Shown: in pieces, positions 44,548 through 53,269 of the stretch
Numbering within the stretch: position 1 is the first letter of the stretch
Layout: each line of letters opens with the position of its first letter
Made by a program: the position numbers and the translations under genes
Assembly: GCA_039814715.1 (NCBI GenBank)
Contig: JBCCAR010000009.1
Span: 31,404-95,403 of the forward strand
Direction: 5' to 3'
DNA length: 64,000 nt
DNA from: CAKZYD01 sp039814715
Lineage (GTDB): Bacteria > Pseudomonadota > Alphaproteobacteria > Sphingomonadales > CAKZYD01
Notes under the pieces: generated by a model
Database searches by the model: none
What the model saw: the letters and a program-made list of their open reading frames with translations, nothing else
Told to the model about the DNA's origin: nothing

Positions 44548-46005
44548 TTAAGGGTCACGTCCTATCTCATAGACTATTCTGCCGCCGACGACCGTCATGA
44601 CCGATTGCGTCTTATGAATAGTCTCAACGGGCACTGAGAACACATCTTGGTTCAACACTATAAAATCAGCGGCTTTGCCAGCTTCCAAACTCCCTATCTC
44701 ATCTTCAGCATTCAACTGATAGGCTGGGGCGGTCGTCATTGCGGCGACGGCGTCCATCACGCTGAGCGCCTCTTCAGCCGACTGCATCGCCCCTGATGTC
44801 TCGCCTGGCAAGCGCCGCGTTACCGCAACTTCAATCATCTCAAACGGCTTGAAGGTCGATAGATCGGTGTTTGCAGGCCAATCTGTACCCAGCGACTGTA
44901 CGGCATCCGCTTGCATCATAGCATTTATGAGGTCGCCAGCTTTTCTGCGTTCTTTGCCGATATAGCGTGTTTGTTCTTTGAGATTGGAATCGCTCCGTGC
45001 GGCCCATATGGATGTCTGGGCGGTGATGTTGAGCTGTGCGAACCTCGCAACATCCTCCTCAGCAATAAAACCTTTATGCGCGACGACGTGGCGGATGGAA
45101 CGGTCTTTTGTTTGCGTTTGCGCTGCCTCAACGACATCGAGCGCGATACGGACTTCAGCTTCGCTCTTGGCATGCATATGGATCGGAATGGCGCGCTTCT
45201 GGCCTTCCAGCACCAACGCGTTGAGGTCAGCTTTCGAAAGCGCCGCCGCGCCGGCCACCGCTGGGTTATTGGCATAGGGCGACGGCAGATATGCTGTGTG
45301 ACCTTCGGGCAGTCCACCGATAAAGGTCTTAATGAATACTGGCGACACCCCAGTCTCTTCAAAGTCTTGCTTTAGCTTCGATAGCAGTACGAAGGGGGCC
45401 GGTTCGATCTCAGCCTTGTCAAAACGGCCCGCCGCGAAAACAGACGAAAACACTCTAAGCGGCAGCGCGTTCTCATCGGCTAGGGTGGCCAGGATGGCAT
45501 AACCGTCCTGTTGTGACGGCGCTGCCAGTCCAGCGTCAAAGATAGACGTTAACCCAGCGGCATTTGCCTTGGGCAACCATGTCCGCAGTGCCGCTTCATG
45601 ATCTTGGGGGGCCGCCCGTGTCAAAGCGTCTTTCATAGAGGCCCCTGCCCGGTCCCCCTTATCAGCAAACATCCTTTCAGAAGACGGATTGATCGTTTGG
45701 CCTGCGAGCGACCCTGAAAAAATATACATATGAGCGTCAATGAGGCCGGGTAATATGGTGCGCCCACCGGCGTCAATCACTTGCTTGCGCGGTCCTGCAC
45801 AAGCCGCTGCGCGGTCCTCAGCGCCAACAAATATGATGCGATCTGCGCGGATACACATGGCCTCTGCTGGTTCAATCTTGCCAGTTGCCATGGTGTAGAT
45901 CCGGGCATTTTTAATGAGCAGAAAGCCGGAAGGGGCATTGCCAGCGCCCTCCTCGCACCCCAGTAGGGCAAGACTGCAAAAAAATAGGATCCAACTCAAA
46001 CGCAT
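44548..46005 (-). CDS. Lipoprotein amidohydrolase (YtcJ-like family 3), variant metal site
   Basis: Predicted metal-dependent hydrolase of the amidohydrolase family 3 type, 485 residues, substrate unknown. A lipoprotein signal is clear (MRLSWILFFCSLALLGC, lipid Cys17), so it is anchored in a membrane and faces the periplasm. Family blocks: GRTILPGLIDAH (81-92), IPIHMHAKSE, HVVAHKGF, GTDWPANTD and the C-terminal GSLEAGKAADFIVL. The first metal motif, normally HxH after the GLID segment, reads His92-Met-Tyr94, so one ligand is replaced. It stands alone between tRNA genes. The start at 46005 begins the lipoprotein signal; an earlier in-frame ATG would put charged residues before it. Confidence 0.8.
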   Translation of the reverse strand: MRLSWILFFCSLALLGCEEGAGNAPSGFLLIKNARIYTMATGKIEPAEAMCIRADRIIFVGAEDRAAACAGPRKQVIDAGGRTILPGLIDAHMYIFSGSLAGQTINPSSERMFADKGDRAGASMKDALTRAAPQDHEAALRTWLPKANAAGLTSIFDAGLAAPSQQDGYAILATLADENALPLRVFSSVFAAGRFDKAEIEPAPFVLLSKLKQDFEETGVSPVFIKTFIGGLPEGHTAYLPSPYANNPAVAGAAALSKADLNALVLEGQKRAIPIHMHAKSEAEVRIALDVVEAAQTQTKDRSIRHVVAHKGFIAEEDVARFAQLNITAQTSIWAARSDSNLKEQTRYIGKERRKAGDLINAMMQADAVQSLGTDWPANTDLSTFKPFEMIEVAVTRRLPGETSGAMQSAEEALSVMDAVAAMTTAPAYQLNAEDEIGSLEAGKAADFIVLNQDVFSVPVETIHKTQSVMTVVGGRIVYEIGRDP

Positions 46006-46071
46006 CACGTGCCTCCGCTCAAGCCAAAAAGACCAGAAGGAAGAATGGGTTGCAAGATACATGAAGAAAAA

Positions 46072-46147
46072 TGGTGGGCGGTGACAGTCTCGAACTGCCG
46101 ACCCTCTCGGTGTAAACGAGATGCTCTACCAACTGAGCTAACCGCCC
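46072..46147 (-). tRNA. tRNA-Val (TAC)
   Basis: Acceptor GGGCGGT/ACCGCCC, anticodon loop TTTACAC (TAC), T arm AGTTCGAGACT, discriminator A and encoded CCA. It is the second of two tandem valine tRNAs, 15 bases apart. Confidence 0.97.
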
Positions 46148-46162
46148 TATGCAATGGCCCTA

Positions 46163-46238
46163 TGGTGGGCGGTACTGGGCTCGAACCAGTGACCTCCACG
46201 GTGTGAACGTGGCGCTCTCCCAGCTGAGCTAACCGCCC
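46163..46238 (-). tRNA. tRNA-Val (CAC)
   Basis: Same acceptor stem as its neighbour; anticodon loop TTCACAC (CAC, reading GUG), D arm AGCTCAGCTGGGAGAGC, discriminator A and encoded CCA. Probably cotranscribed with tRNA-Val (TAC) from the promoter just upstream. Confidence 0.96.
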
Positions 46239-46251
46239 TGACCATCGCGGT

Positions 46252-46280
46252 GTCATAAGAGTAAGAAACGTAGCTGTCTA
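46252..46280 (-). promoter_or_regulatory. Promoter for the tandem tRNA-Val genes
   Basis: Minus strand TAGACA, 17 bases, TATGAC; the expected start is about seven bases before the first tRNA, typical of stable RNA promoters. Confidence 0.65.
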
Positions 46281-46321
46281 GAGAAAGACGATCATGGGCT
46301 GCATTTTTACCCTTTAAAGTC

Positions 46322-46355
46322 ATAGCCAGGCATAGCGCATCGCCAGCCTGGCTAT
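46322..46355. other. Hairpin between hupB and the tRNA-Val genes
   Basis: 10-bp perfect stem ATAGCCAGGC/GCCTGGCTAT with a 14-base loop, 20 bases past the hupB stop. The T-rich flank (TTTTCT) is on the plus-strand side, so as a hupB terminator it would lack a U run; it may stabilise the hupB 3' end. Confidence 0.45.
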
Positions 46356-46374
46356 TTTCTATTCCAAAAAGCGC

Positions 46375-46647
46375 CTAGTTTACGGCGTCTTTGAGGCCTT
46401 TACCGGCTTTGAATTTCGGCAGTTTAGATGCTGGAATTTGAATTTCTTCGCCTGTGCGTGGATTGCGGCCGGTTCCGGCTTTACGTTCCGATACGGCAAA
46501 TGTCCCAAATCCTACGAGGCGGACTTCATCTCCGCCTTTCAGCGCTCCGGTAATGGAATCGAGGACTGCGTCAACTGCCGCAGTTGCGTCGGCTTTCGAC
46601 AAGTCAGCTGAATCTGCAACGGATGCTACGAGATCGTTCTTGTTCAT
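46375..46647 (-). CDS. hupB: DNA-binding protein HU
   Basis: Nucleoid-associated architectural protein, 90 residues, homodimer-forming. The fold is complete: helical N-terminus (MNKNDLVASVADSADLSKAD), the GFGTFAVSERKAGTGRNPRTG saddle and DNA-binding arm with the conserved RNPRTG at about 61-66, and a final helix. AAGGGGG lies eight bases before the start. It follows lon, as in most proteobacteria, beyond a terminator. Confidence 0.96.
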   Translation of the reverse strand: MNKNDLVASVADSADLSKADATAAVDAVLDSITGALKGGDEVRLVGFGTFAVSERKAGTGRNPRTGEEIQIPASKLPKFKAGKGLKDAVN

Positions 46648-46720
46648 GTGTTCCCCCTTCGTTTTTTGGGATGTCTGCGTTTCTGCAGGCGGACCTTAAG
46701 AAGCATCCCTACTGCAAGTC

Positions 46721-46750
46721 AAAAGAAAACCGCCCGAAACGGCGGTTTTC
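46721..46750 (-). terminator. Terminator after lon
   Basis: 10-bp stem GAAAACCGCC/GGCGGTTTTC with a six-base loop, followed on the minus strand by TTTTCTTTTG. It starts about 30 bases past the lon stop. Its tail runs straight into TTGACT, a possible -35 box of hupB. Confidence 0.85.
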
Positions 46751-46778
46751 CTTGGTTTTTTCACAGCTTTCGCACGAT

Positions 46779-49190
46779 TCAGTGCTTGACTTGAACGCTT
46801 TGGCCCTTTGAGCCGATATCTGCCTCAGGTGCAGCAATTTTTGTAGACTCATCCGCGGCGTCGTCTTCGCTCCACTCCACCGCTACGAGCGGCTTGGTTA
46901 GAGCTTGATCAAGGACTTGGTCAACATGCGACACAGGTATGATTTTCAAGCCGCGTTTTACGTTGTCGGGAATTTCAGCCAAGTCTTTTTCGTTTTGCTC
47001 TGGGATAAGAACAGTCTTGATCCCGCCGCGCAGCGCTGCCAGCAGTTTTTCTTTTAAGCCGCCAATTGCAAGAACGCGCCCACGCAATGTGACTTCGCCG
47101 GTCATCGCAACGTCGCGCCGGACCGGGTTGCCCGTTAGAGCGCTGACGATTGACGTGACCATAGCGACGCCAGCCGACGGCCCATCTTTAGGCGTTGCAC
47201 CTTCAGGGACGTGTACGTGAATATCGCGCTTTTGCAGCAGAGGCGGCAGAATACCGTAGTCTGTCGAACGAGACTTCATAAAGCTTAGCGCTGCTTGGAT
47301 GGACTCTTGCATTACATCGCCAAGTTTTCCTGTTGATTTAATGCCGCCTTTGCCTGGAACGGTTACCGCTTCAATGTTCAGCAATTCGCCGCCCGTTTCC
47401 GTCCACGCAAGACCGGTGGTCATGCCCACCACATCATCTTCTTCAGCGCGGCCGTAGCGGAAGCGGCGGACGCCAGCGAAATCATTCAGGTTTTTGACTG
47501 TGATCGAAACCTTCTCTCGTTCACCATCGACAATGCGTTTCAGGGCCTTACGGGCTAACTTCGCAAGCTCGCGCTCAAGAGAGCGGACGCCAGCTTCTCG
47601 TGTGTAATAGCGAATCAAGTCCCGGATCGCGCCTTCAGATACAGAAAACTCTTTATCTTTAAGGCCGTGATCTTTGACCTGCTTCAAGATGAGGTGCCGC
47701 TTTGCGATCTCAACTTTCTCATCTTCTGTATATCCAGACAGATGAATGATCTCCATACGGTCCAGCAACGGCTGCGGCATACGCAGGGAGTTCGCTGTCG
47801 TGACAAACATCACATCAGACAAATCGTAATCGACTTCAAGATAGTGATCGTTGAACTTATTGTTCTGTTCCGGATCGAGGACCTCAAGCAACGCTGATGC
47901 AGGGTCACCGCGGAAGTCCTGCCCCATCTTGTCAATCTCATCCAACAGGAACAGCGGATTTGAGCTATCGGCTTTTTTCATGGACTGCATCACTTTACCG
48001 GGCATGGACCCGATGTAGGTCCTGCGGTGGCCGCGCACCTCGGCTTCATCGCGCACGCCGCCGAGGCTGAAACGGACGAAATTGCGGCCCGTAGCTTCGG
48101 CAATTGACCGACCAAGGGACGTTTTCCCTACACCTGGAGGTCCAACAAGGCACAAGATAGGCCCTTTGACTTTGTTGGTCCGGTGCTGAACTGCGAGATA
48201 TTCGACAATGCGCTCTTTGACCTTCTCAAGGCCATAGTGATCGTGGTCTAAAATCTTCTGCGCGCGCTTGAGATCCTTGCGCACCTTCGTTTTCTTGCCC
48301 CAAGGCACACCGAGCATCCAGTCAAGATAGTTGCGAACAACAGTTGCTTCTGCCGACATTGGCGACATATTGCGCAATTTCTTAAGCTCGCCCATGGCCT
48401 TTTCCTTAGCTTCTTTGGACAGCTTGGTTTCTTCAATTTTAGCTTCGAGTTCAGCTAGCTCGTCGCCGCCCTCCTCGGTTTCGCCCAGCTCTTTTTGGAT
48501 CGCTTTGAGTTGCTCGTTCAAATAATATTCGCGCTGCGTCTTTTCCATTTGGCGTTTGACGCGGCTACGGATTTTTTTCTCGACCTGAAGAACCCCGATT
48601 TCGCCTTCCATAAAGCCAAGCACCCGCTCCAAGCGTTCGGTCACGCCAAATTCGCTCAGCAATTCCTGCTTGTCTGAGAGTTTAATTGCCAGGTGAGAGG
48701 CAATGGTATCAGCAAGCTTCGAAGGCTCTTCAATTTGGTTTGTCGCGACCAAGACTTCTGGGGCTATTTTTTTATTCAGACGAACATATTGATCAAATTG
48801 TGAGACCACAGAACGGCTCAGCGCTTCTATTTCATCGCCTTCAACGCTCTCACTTTCAAACAGCTCGGCTTTGGCTTCAAGATAGTCTTCTCGGTCGGTA
48901 AAGTCGGCAACACGCGCCCGGCTTTGCCCTTCTACTAATACCTTAACCGTTCCATCAGGCAGCTTTAGAAGCTGCAGGACATTCGCAATGGTCCCAACAT
49001 CATAGATATCATCAGGGCCTGGATCATCTTCAGAGGCACTTTTTTGTGCGATTAGAAGGATCGTCTTTTCGCCCTTCATAACGTCTTCCAGCGCTTTAAC
49101 TGATTTGTCACGTCCGACAAAGAGGGGCACAATCATGTGCGGGAAGACAACGATGTCACGCAAAGGCAAAACTGGATAAATCTGGGTCAT
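46779..49190 (-). CDS. lon: ATP-dependent protease La (Lon)
   Basis: Cytoplasmic AAA+ serine protease that degrades misfolded and short-lived regulatory proteins. 803 residues: LonN domain (about 1-200), coiled-coil linker with KRQMEKTQREYYLNEQLKAI, AAA+ module with Walker A GPPGVGKTS (about 353) and the protease domain with the Ser-Lys dyad serine in DGPSAGVAM (about 675). The ATG at 49190 is chosen for the GGAA six bases upstream; another ATG lies two codons earlier. The C-terminal tail is acidic. Confidence 0.97.
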   Translation of the reverse strand: MTQIYPVLPLRDIVVFPHMIVPLFVGRDKSVKALEDVMKGEKTILLIAQKSASEDDPGPDDIYDVGTIANVLQLLKLPDGTVKVLVEGQSRARVADFTDREDYLEAKAELFESESVEGDEIEALSRSVVSQFDQYVRLNKKIAPEVLVATNQIEEPSKLADTIASHLAIKLSDKQELLSEFGVTERLERVLGFMEGEIGVLQVEKKIRSRVKRQMEKTQREYYLNEQLKAIQKELGETEEGGDELAELEAKIEETKLSKEAKEKAMGELKKLRNMSPMSAEATVVRNYLDWMLGVPWGKKTKVRKDLKRAQKILDHDHYGLEKVKERIVEYLAVQHRTNKVKGPILCLVGPPGVGKTSLGRSIAEATGRNFVRFSLGGVRDEAEVRGHRRTYIGSMPGKVMQSMKKADSSNPLFLLDEIDKMGQDFRGDPASALLEVLDPEQNNKFNDHYLEVDYDLSDVMFVTTANSLRMPQPLLDRMEIIHLSGYTEDEKVEIAKRHLILKQVKDHGLKDKEFSVSEGAIRDLIRYYTREAGVRSLERELAKLARKALKRIVDGEREKVSITVKNLNDFAGVRRFRYGRAEEDDVVGMTTGLAWTETGGELLNIEAVTVPGKGGIKSTGKLGDVMQESIQAALSFMKSRSTDYGILPPLLQKRDIHVHVPEGATPKDGPSAGVAMVTSIVSALTGNPVRRDVAMTGEVTLRGRVLAIGGLKEKLLAALRGGIKTVLIPEQNEKDLAEIPDNVKRGLKIIPVSHVDQVLDQALTKPLVAVEWSEDDAADESTKIAAPEADIGSKGQSVQVKH

Positions 49191-49269
49191 AAACATTCCA
49201 ATTGGAAAAAATCTTCGCCAACACGCGTATGAGCGGCGCTGCCGCGAGCCGCACTGCTAGCCTATGGTT

Positions 49270-49298
49270 ACTATATGCAGACGATGCGCCGTAATCAA
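49270..49298 (-). promoter_or_regulatory. Promoter for lon
   Basis: Minus strand TTGATT, 17 bases, TATAGT, close to the housekeeping consensus. The transcript would begin about 73 bases before the lon start codon. An overlapping heat-shock type promoter is possible but I cannot show one. Confidence 0.6.
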
Positions 49299-49353
49299 AG
49301 GGCCAGGCGTCAATTTGTCAGTGTGAAAAATGTATTTTTCGCCGCCGCGCCTC

Positions 49354-50622
49354 TTAAGACGCAGTCGACTCCATTTCCTGACGCCGCTCTGCATGCACAA
49401 AAACGGGGGGTTTTGACCCTTCGACCGTATCGCCATTCACCACGACTTTTTCGACGCTGTCCATGCCTGGAAGGTCAAACATCGTATCGAGCAAAATGGT
49501 TTCCATGATGGACCGCAGACCACGGGCGCCGGTTTTACGCTCGATTGCTCGTTGCGCAATCGCAGCCAGGGCATCTTCTGAAAAACTCAGCTCCACACCC
49601 TCCATCTCGAACAGGCGCTGATATTGCTTGGACAACGCATTTTTCGGCTTGGTCAAGATTTCCACCAAGGCATCTTGGTCCAGATCTTGAAGCGTCGCGA
49701 TGACTGGCAAACGACCAACAAACTCTGGGATCAAGCCAAATTTGAGCAGGTCTTCCGGCTCAGTTTTCTGAAGCATTTCGCCAGTACGCTTTTCATCGAC
49801 ATCGTCAACTGCCGCGCCAAACCCAATGGATTTACCGTGCAGACGGTCCGCAATTACCTTTTCAAGTCCAGCGAACGCACCGCCGCAGATGAACAAAATG
49901 TTGGTGGTGTCGACTTGCAAAAACTCTTGCTGGGGATGTTTGCGCCCACCTTGCGGGGGAACCGAAGCAACGGTGCCTTCCATGATTTTCAGCAACGCTT
50001 GCTGAACGCCTTCACCAGACACGTCGCGTGTGATCGACGGGTTATCGGATTTACGGCTGATTTTATCAATCTCGTCGATATAGACGATGCCGCGCTGCGC
50101 GCGCTCCACATTATAATCAGCCGATTGAAGGAGTTTGAGAACAATATTCTCTACATCTTCGCCCACATAGCCAGCTTCGGTTAGCGTTGTCGCGTCAGCC
50201 ATTGTGAATGGCACATCTAAAATGCGCGCCAATGTCTGCGCTAGCAGCGTCTTACCGCAGCCTGTCGGTCCGACGAGCAGAATATTAGATTTTGCTAGCT
50301 CAACATCGCCTTCTTTGGAGGCGTGGTTAAGCCGCTTATAGTGATTATGCACCGCGACAGATAAGACGCGCTTAGCAGCGCTTTGCCCAATCACGTAGTC
50401 GTTTAGCACATCACAAATTTCTTGGGGCGTTGGAACACCGTCAGACTTTTTGAGACTGGCGTCTTTATTTTCTTCGCGAATGATGTCGTTGCAGAGTTCC
50501 ACGCACTCGTCGCAAATAAACACCGTAGGGCCGGCAATCAGCTTGCGAACTTCATGCTGACTTTTGCCGCAGAAGGAACAGTAAAGCGTGCCTTTGCTAT
50601 CGCCGTTGGTGGCCTTGGTCAT
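49354..50622 (-). CDS. clpX: ATP-dependent Clp protease ATP-binding subunit ClpX
   Basis: AAA+ unfoldase that feeds tagged proteins into ClpP. 422 residues. The N-terminal zinc domain has Cys15, Cys18, Cys37 and Cys40 (CSFC...CDEC). Walker A is GPTGCGKT; the pore and IGF-type ClpP-binding loop regions follow (the loop reads KSIGFGAAV). The last few residues are polar. It lies after clpP, separated by 198 bases, so it may have its own promoter. Confidence 0.97.
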   Translation of the reverse strand: MTKATNGDSKGTLYCSFCGKSQHEVRKLIAGPTVFICDECVELCNDIIREENKDASLKKSDGVPTPQEICDVLNDYVIGQSAAKRVLSVAVHNHYKRLNHASKEGDVELAKSNILLVGPTGCGKTLLAQTLARILDVPFTMADATTLTEAGYVGEDVENIVLKLLQSADYNVERAQRGIVYIDEIDKISRKSDNPSITRDVSGEGVQQALLKIMEGTVASVPPQGGRKHPQQEFLQVDTTNILFICGGAFAGLEKVIADRLHGKSIGFGAAVDDVDEKRTGEMLQKTEPEDLLKFGLIPEFVGRLPVIATLQDLDQDALVEILTKPKNALSKQYQRLFEMEGVELSFSEDALAAIAQRAIERKTGARGLRSIMETILLDTMFDLPGMDSVEKVVVNGDTVEGSKPPVFVHAERRQEMESTAS

Positions 50623-50789
50623 TCAACTTCCTTACCTAACCGACCCCTATTTCGCCTGATGTTAGACGCAACGCACTGGGATCGACAATGTCAAATATGT
50701 CACTGGGCGTCTTTTTGCCGCGACTGCTGTGCCGGATATGCAACGCCCGGCGCTCACAATCACCGTCTTACAGTGCACTACGCGGCCCT

Positions 50790-50815
50790 AAAAAGCCCTT
50801 AAACGGCACGTTTAA
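50790..50815 (-). terminator. Possible terminator after clpP
   Basis: Minus strand TTAAACG, three-base loop, CGTTTAA, then GGGC and five T, five bases past the clpP stop. The spacer between stem and T run makes it a weak terminator or attenuator before clpX. Confidence 0.45.
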
Positions 50816-50820
50816 CAAAT

Positions 50821-51447
50821 TCAGCCCTCGCCGCCGTCAGGCCTTTTTTCATAGACTTCGTCGAGCAAACCAAAGGTTTTGGCATCTTCTGGCGACATAA
50901 AATTATCGCGTTCCATCGCTTTTTCGATCGCATCGATCTCTTGGCCGGTATGCTTTTGGTAGATTTGATTGAGCCTAGCGCGTAGTTTCAGTATCTCTTC
51001 TGCATGGATCTCAATATCCGCTGCTTGGCCAGAATATCCGCCGGATGGTTGATGAATCATGATGCGAGAGTTTGGCAAAGAATAGCGCATGCCTGGCGTC
51101 CCCGCCCCAAGCAGCAAACTGCCCATGGATGCGGCCTGGCCGACGCAGAGTGTTGCAATTTTAGGGCGCACATACTGCATGGTATCGTAGATGGACAGAC
51201 CGGCCGTTACGATGCCGCCTGGCGAATTGATGTACATGGCAATGTCTTTTTTCGGATTTTCCGCTTCAAGATACAGCAGCTGCGCAACGATGACGCTGGC
51301 CATATTATCTTCAACAATACCGGTCACGAAGACAATGCGCTCGCGCAGCAACCGAGAATAAATATCATAAGCGCGTTCCCCGCGATTGGTTTGTTCTACA
51401 ACCATGGGGATAAGCGCGGACGTAGCGCGGCCTACGATGTCATTCAT
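50821..51447 (-). CDS. clpP: ATP-dependent Clp protease proteolytic subunit ClpP
   Basis: Barrel-forming serine protease, 208 residues, with the catalytic triad Ser107 (QAASMGSLLL), His132 (MIHQPSGG) and Asp181 (ERDNFMSP). The start at 51447 (MNDIVGRAT) was chosen because the 28 residues of the longer frame do not fit the family's short propeptide. It works with ClpX (next gene). It lies in the standard tig-clpP-clpX-lon-hupB order. Confidence 0.97.
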   Translation of the reverse strand: MNDIVGRATSALIPMVVEQTNRGERAYDIYSRLLRERIVFVTGIVEDNMASVIVAQLLYLEAENPKKDIAMYINSPGGIVTAGLSIYDTMQYVRPKIATLCVGQAASMGSLLLGAGTPGMRYSLPNSRIMIHQPSGGYSGQAADIEIHAEEILKLRARLNQIYQKHTGQEIDAIEKAMERDNFMSPEDAKTFGLLDEVYEKRPDGGEG

Positions 51448-51586
51448 GGTGCTTTTTAGTCCTATTTTTGACGCGCTGAAACGCAGAAAGTTGAAAGCTG
51501 GATCAGGGCTGATCCACCTATTGATTAGCATAGACGTAAGCAGTCACTGCCCGAGATGCAATGGCTGCTCTGTCACGCCTGCTAGG

Positions 51587-53002
51587 CTAATCCTCTGAAG
51601 CTTTCTTTTTCGTTGCTTTCTTCTTCGGCGCAGCAGTCTTTTTTGCTTTTTGCTCACTTTCCGTGAGGCCAGCTTCATCTTCTTCCTGCTGCGCTTTGAT
51701 GATGGCGTCCAAGCCTTCGCGGTCGACGGATTTCTCGTCGAGCGTCACCATCTCCAAAATGAAATCAACGACCTTGTCTTCGTACAATGGCGCACGGAGC
51801 TGGGCCATGGCCTGGGGATTGTTGCGATAGAATTCTACAACTTGCTGTTCTTGGCCCGGAAAGCGCTGCGCTTCCATAGAAATGAGGCGGTTCACTTCAT
51901 CCTGCTTTACTTGAACATCATTCTTTTGCCCGATCTCAGCTAGGAGAAGGCCTAACCGCACGCGGCGCTCAGCAATTGCGCGGTAGTCGGCTTTTTCAGT
52001 GTCGTTTTCCTCTAAAGCCTTTTGCTCTTCCTCTTCGACTTGGCCCATCAATTGAGACCAAATCTGGTTGAATTCAGCGTCCACCATAGAGGGCGGTACT
52101 TCGAAGCTTTCCTGATCTGCAAGCGCATCCAGCAGACGCCGCTTTAGAATTGTCCGGGTTAGCTGACCTTGCTCTCGCTCAACTTGCTCTGAAATCGTGG
52201 TTTTTAACGCAGCCAGGTCATCCAGGCCGAGGGTCTTAGCGAACTCATCGTCAATGGTGACCGCCTCGGGCTTCTTCACTTCCTGAATTTTTGTCTCAAA
52301 AACAGTTGCTTTGCCAGCGAGCTCTTCTGCGCCGTAATCGTCTGGAAAGGCGACTTCGACATTTTTCTCTTCGCCAGCCTTTACGCCGACAAGTTGCTCT
52401 TCAAAGCCTGGAATGAAGGACCCAGAGCCAAGCACGAGCTGATGGCCTTCGGCGCTGCCGCCTTCAAAGGGATCGCCGTCGATCTTGCCAACGAAATCCA
52501 GCACCACGGCATCGCCGTCTTTGGCTTTGTAGGTTTTAGCGGCAGAAACATAGTTTTTCTGGTTTTCCGCGATCTTGTTGATCTGCTCTTCAATTTGACT
52601 GTCTTCGACCTTAGCAACCGGCTTTTCTAACTTGATCTTTTTCAGATCAGGCTGATCAATCTGGGGCAGGACTTCCAGTTCGATTGTGTACTCTAGATCG
52701 CCTTCGCCGGTATTTTCTTTCACATCGAATTGTGGCTGCCCAGCTGGGCGCAATTCTTTATCTTCGATCAGCTTCTGCGTTGTTTCGTTGATGGTCTCTT
52801 CCATCACCTGGCCGCGCAGTGCGTCACCATGGAGCCGGCGAATAAGCTTGGGCGGCACTTTGCCAGGGCGAAACCCGGGCATACGCATCTTCTGGCGCAT
52901 GTCGTCCACCTGCGCGGTGATTTTCGCTTCAATCTCATCAGCCGGAACAGTCACGGCATAGGCCCGCGCAAGGCCTTCGTTTTTGGTTTCTTCAATCTGC
53001 AT
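51587..53002 (-). CDS. tig: Trigger factor
   Basis: Ribosome-bound chaperone and peptidyl-prolyl isomerase, 471 residues. The ribosome-binding loop GFRPGKVPPKLIRR lies at about 43-56. The FKBP-type isomerase domain starts near 150 (KDGDAVVLDFVGKIDG) and the C-terminal cradle follows. The tail after about 440 is rich in Lys and Ala (KKTAAPKKKATKKK), common in alphaproteobacterial trigger factors. Confidence 0.96.
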   Translation of the reverse strand: MQIEETKNEGLARAYAVTVPADEIEAKITAQVDDMRQKMRMPGFRPGKVPPKLIRRLHGDALRGQVMEETINETTQKLIEDKELRPAGQPQFDVKENTGEGDLEYTIELEVLPQIDQPDLKKIKLEKPVAKVEDSQIEEQINKIAENQKNYVSAAKTYKAKDGDAVVLDFVGKIDGDPFEGGSAEGHQLVLGSGSFIPGFEEQLVGVKAGEEKNVEVAFPDDYGAEELAGKATVFETKIQEVKKPEAVTIDDEFAKTLGLDDLAALKTTISEQVEREQGQLTRTILKRRLLDALADQESFEVPPSMVDAEFNQIWSQLMGQVEEEEQKALEENDTEKADYRAIAERRVRLGLLLAEIGQKNDVQVKQDEVNRLISMEAQRFPGQEQQVVEFYRNNPQAMAQLRAPLYEDKVVDFILEMVTLDEKSVDREGLDAIIKAQQEEDEAGLTESEQKAKKTAAPKKKATKKKASED

Positions 53003-53055
53003 GGCGTGTCGCTTCTATTATCTAAACTTCTACTTCATGGTTCATCTTGGCCTGC

Positions 53056-53139
53056 TGGTGCGGGCGGAGGGACTCGAACCCCCACGTCAAAGACACTGGT
53101 ACCTAAAACCAGCGCGTCTACCAATTCCGCCACGCCCGC
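53056..53139 (-). tRNA. tRNA-Leu (TAG)
   Basis: Class II tRNA of 84 bases with acceptor GCGGGCG/CGCCCGC, anticodon loop TTTAGGT (TAG), a long variable arm (TGTCTTTGACGTG region), T arm GGTTCGAGTCC, discriminator A and encoded CCA. It lies just upstream of tig on the same strand. Confidence 0.97.
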
Positions 53140-53269
53140 TTATAGCCAACAGCTTGCGAACAGAACGCATATTCTGATCCGCAGCAAAGATGTGAAAGCA
53201 CCGCGCAAGCGCCGCCTCCTCTGAAACAGCGGCTCTCTTATCACAAGAAAGGCTGAAAGCAACTGAGAA

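Noticed and set aside
46072..46238. Direct repeat formed by two similar 76-base sequences
   Set aside because: These are two distinct valine tRNA genes (TAC and CAC); the similarity is ordinary tRNA homology, not a mobile repeat.
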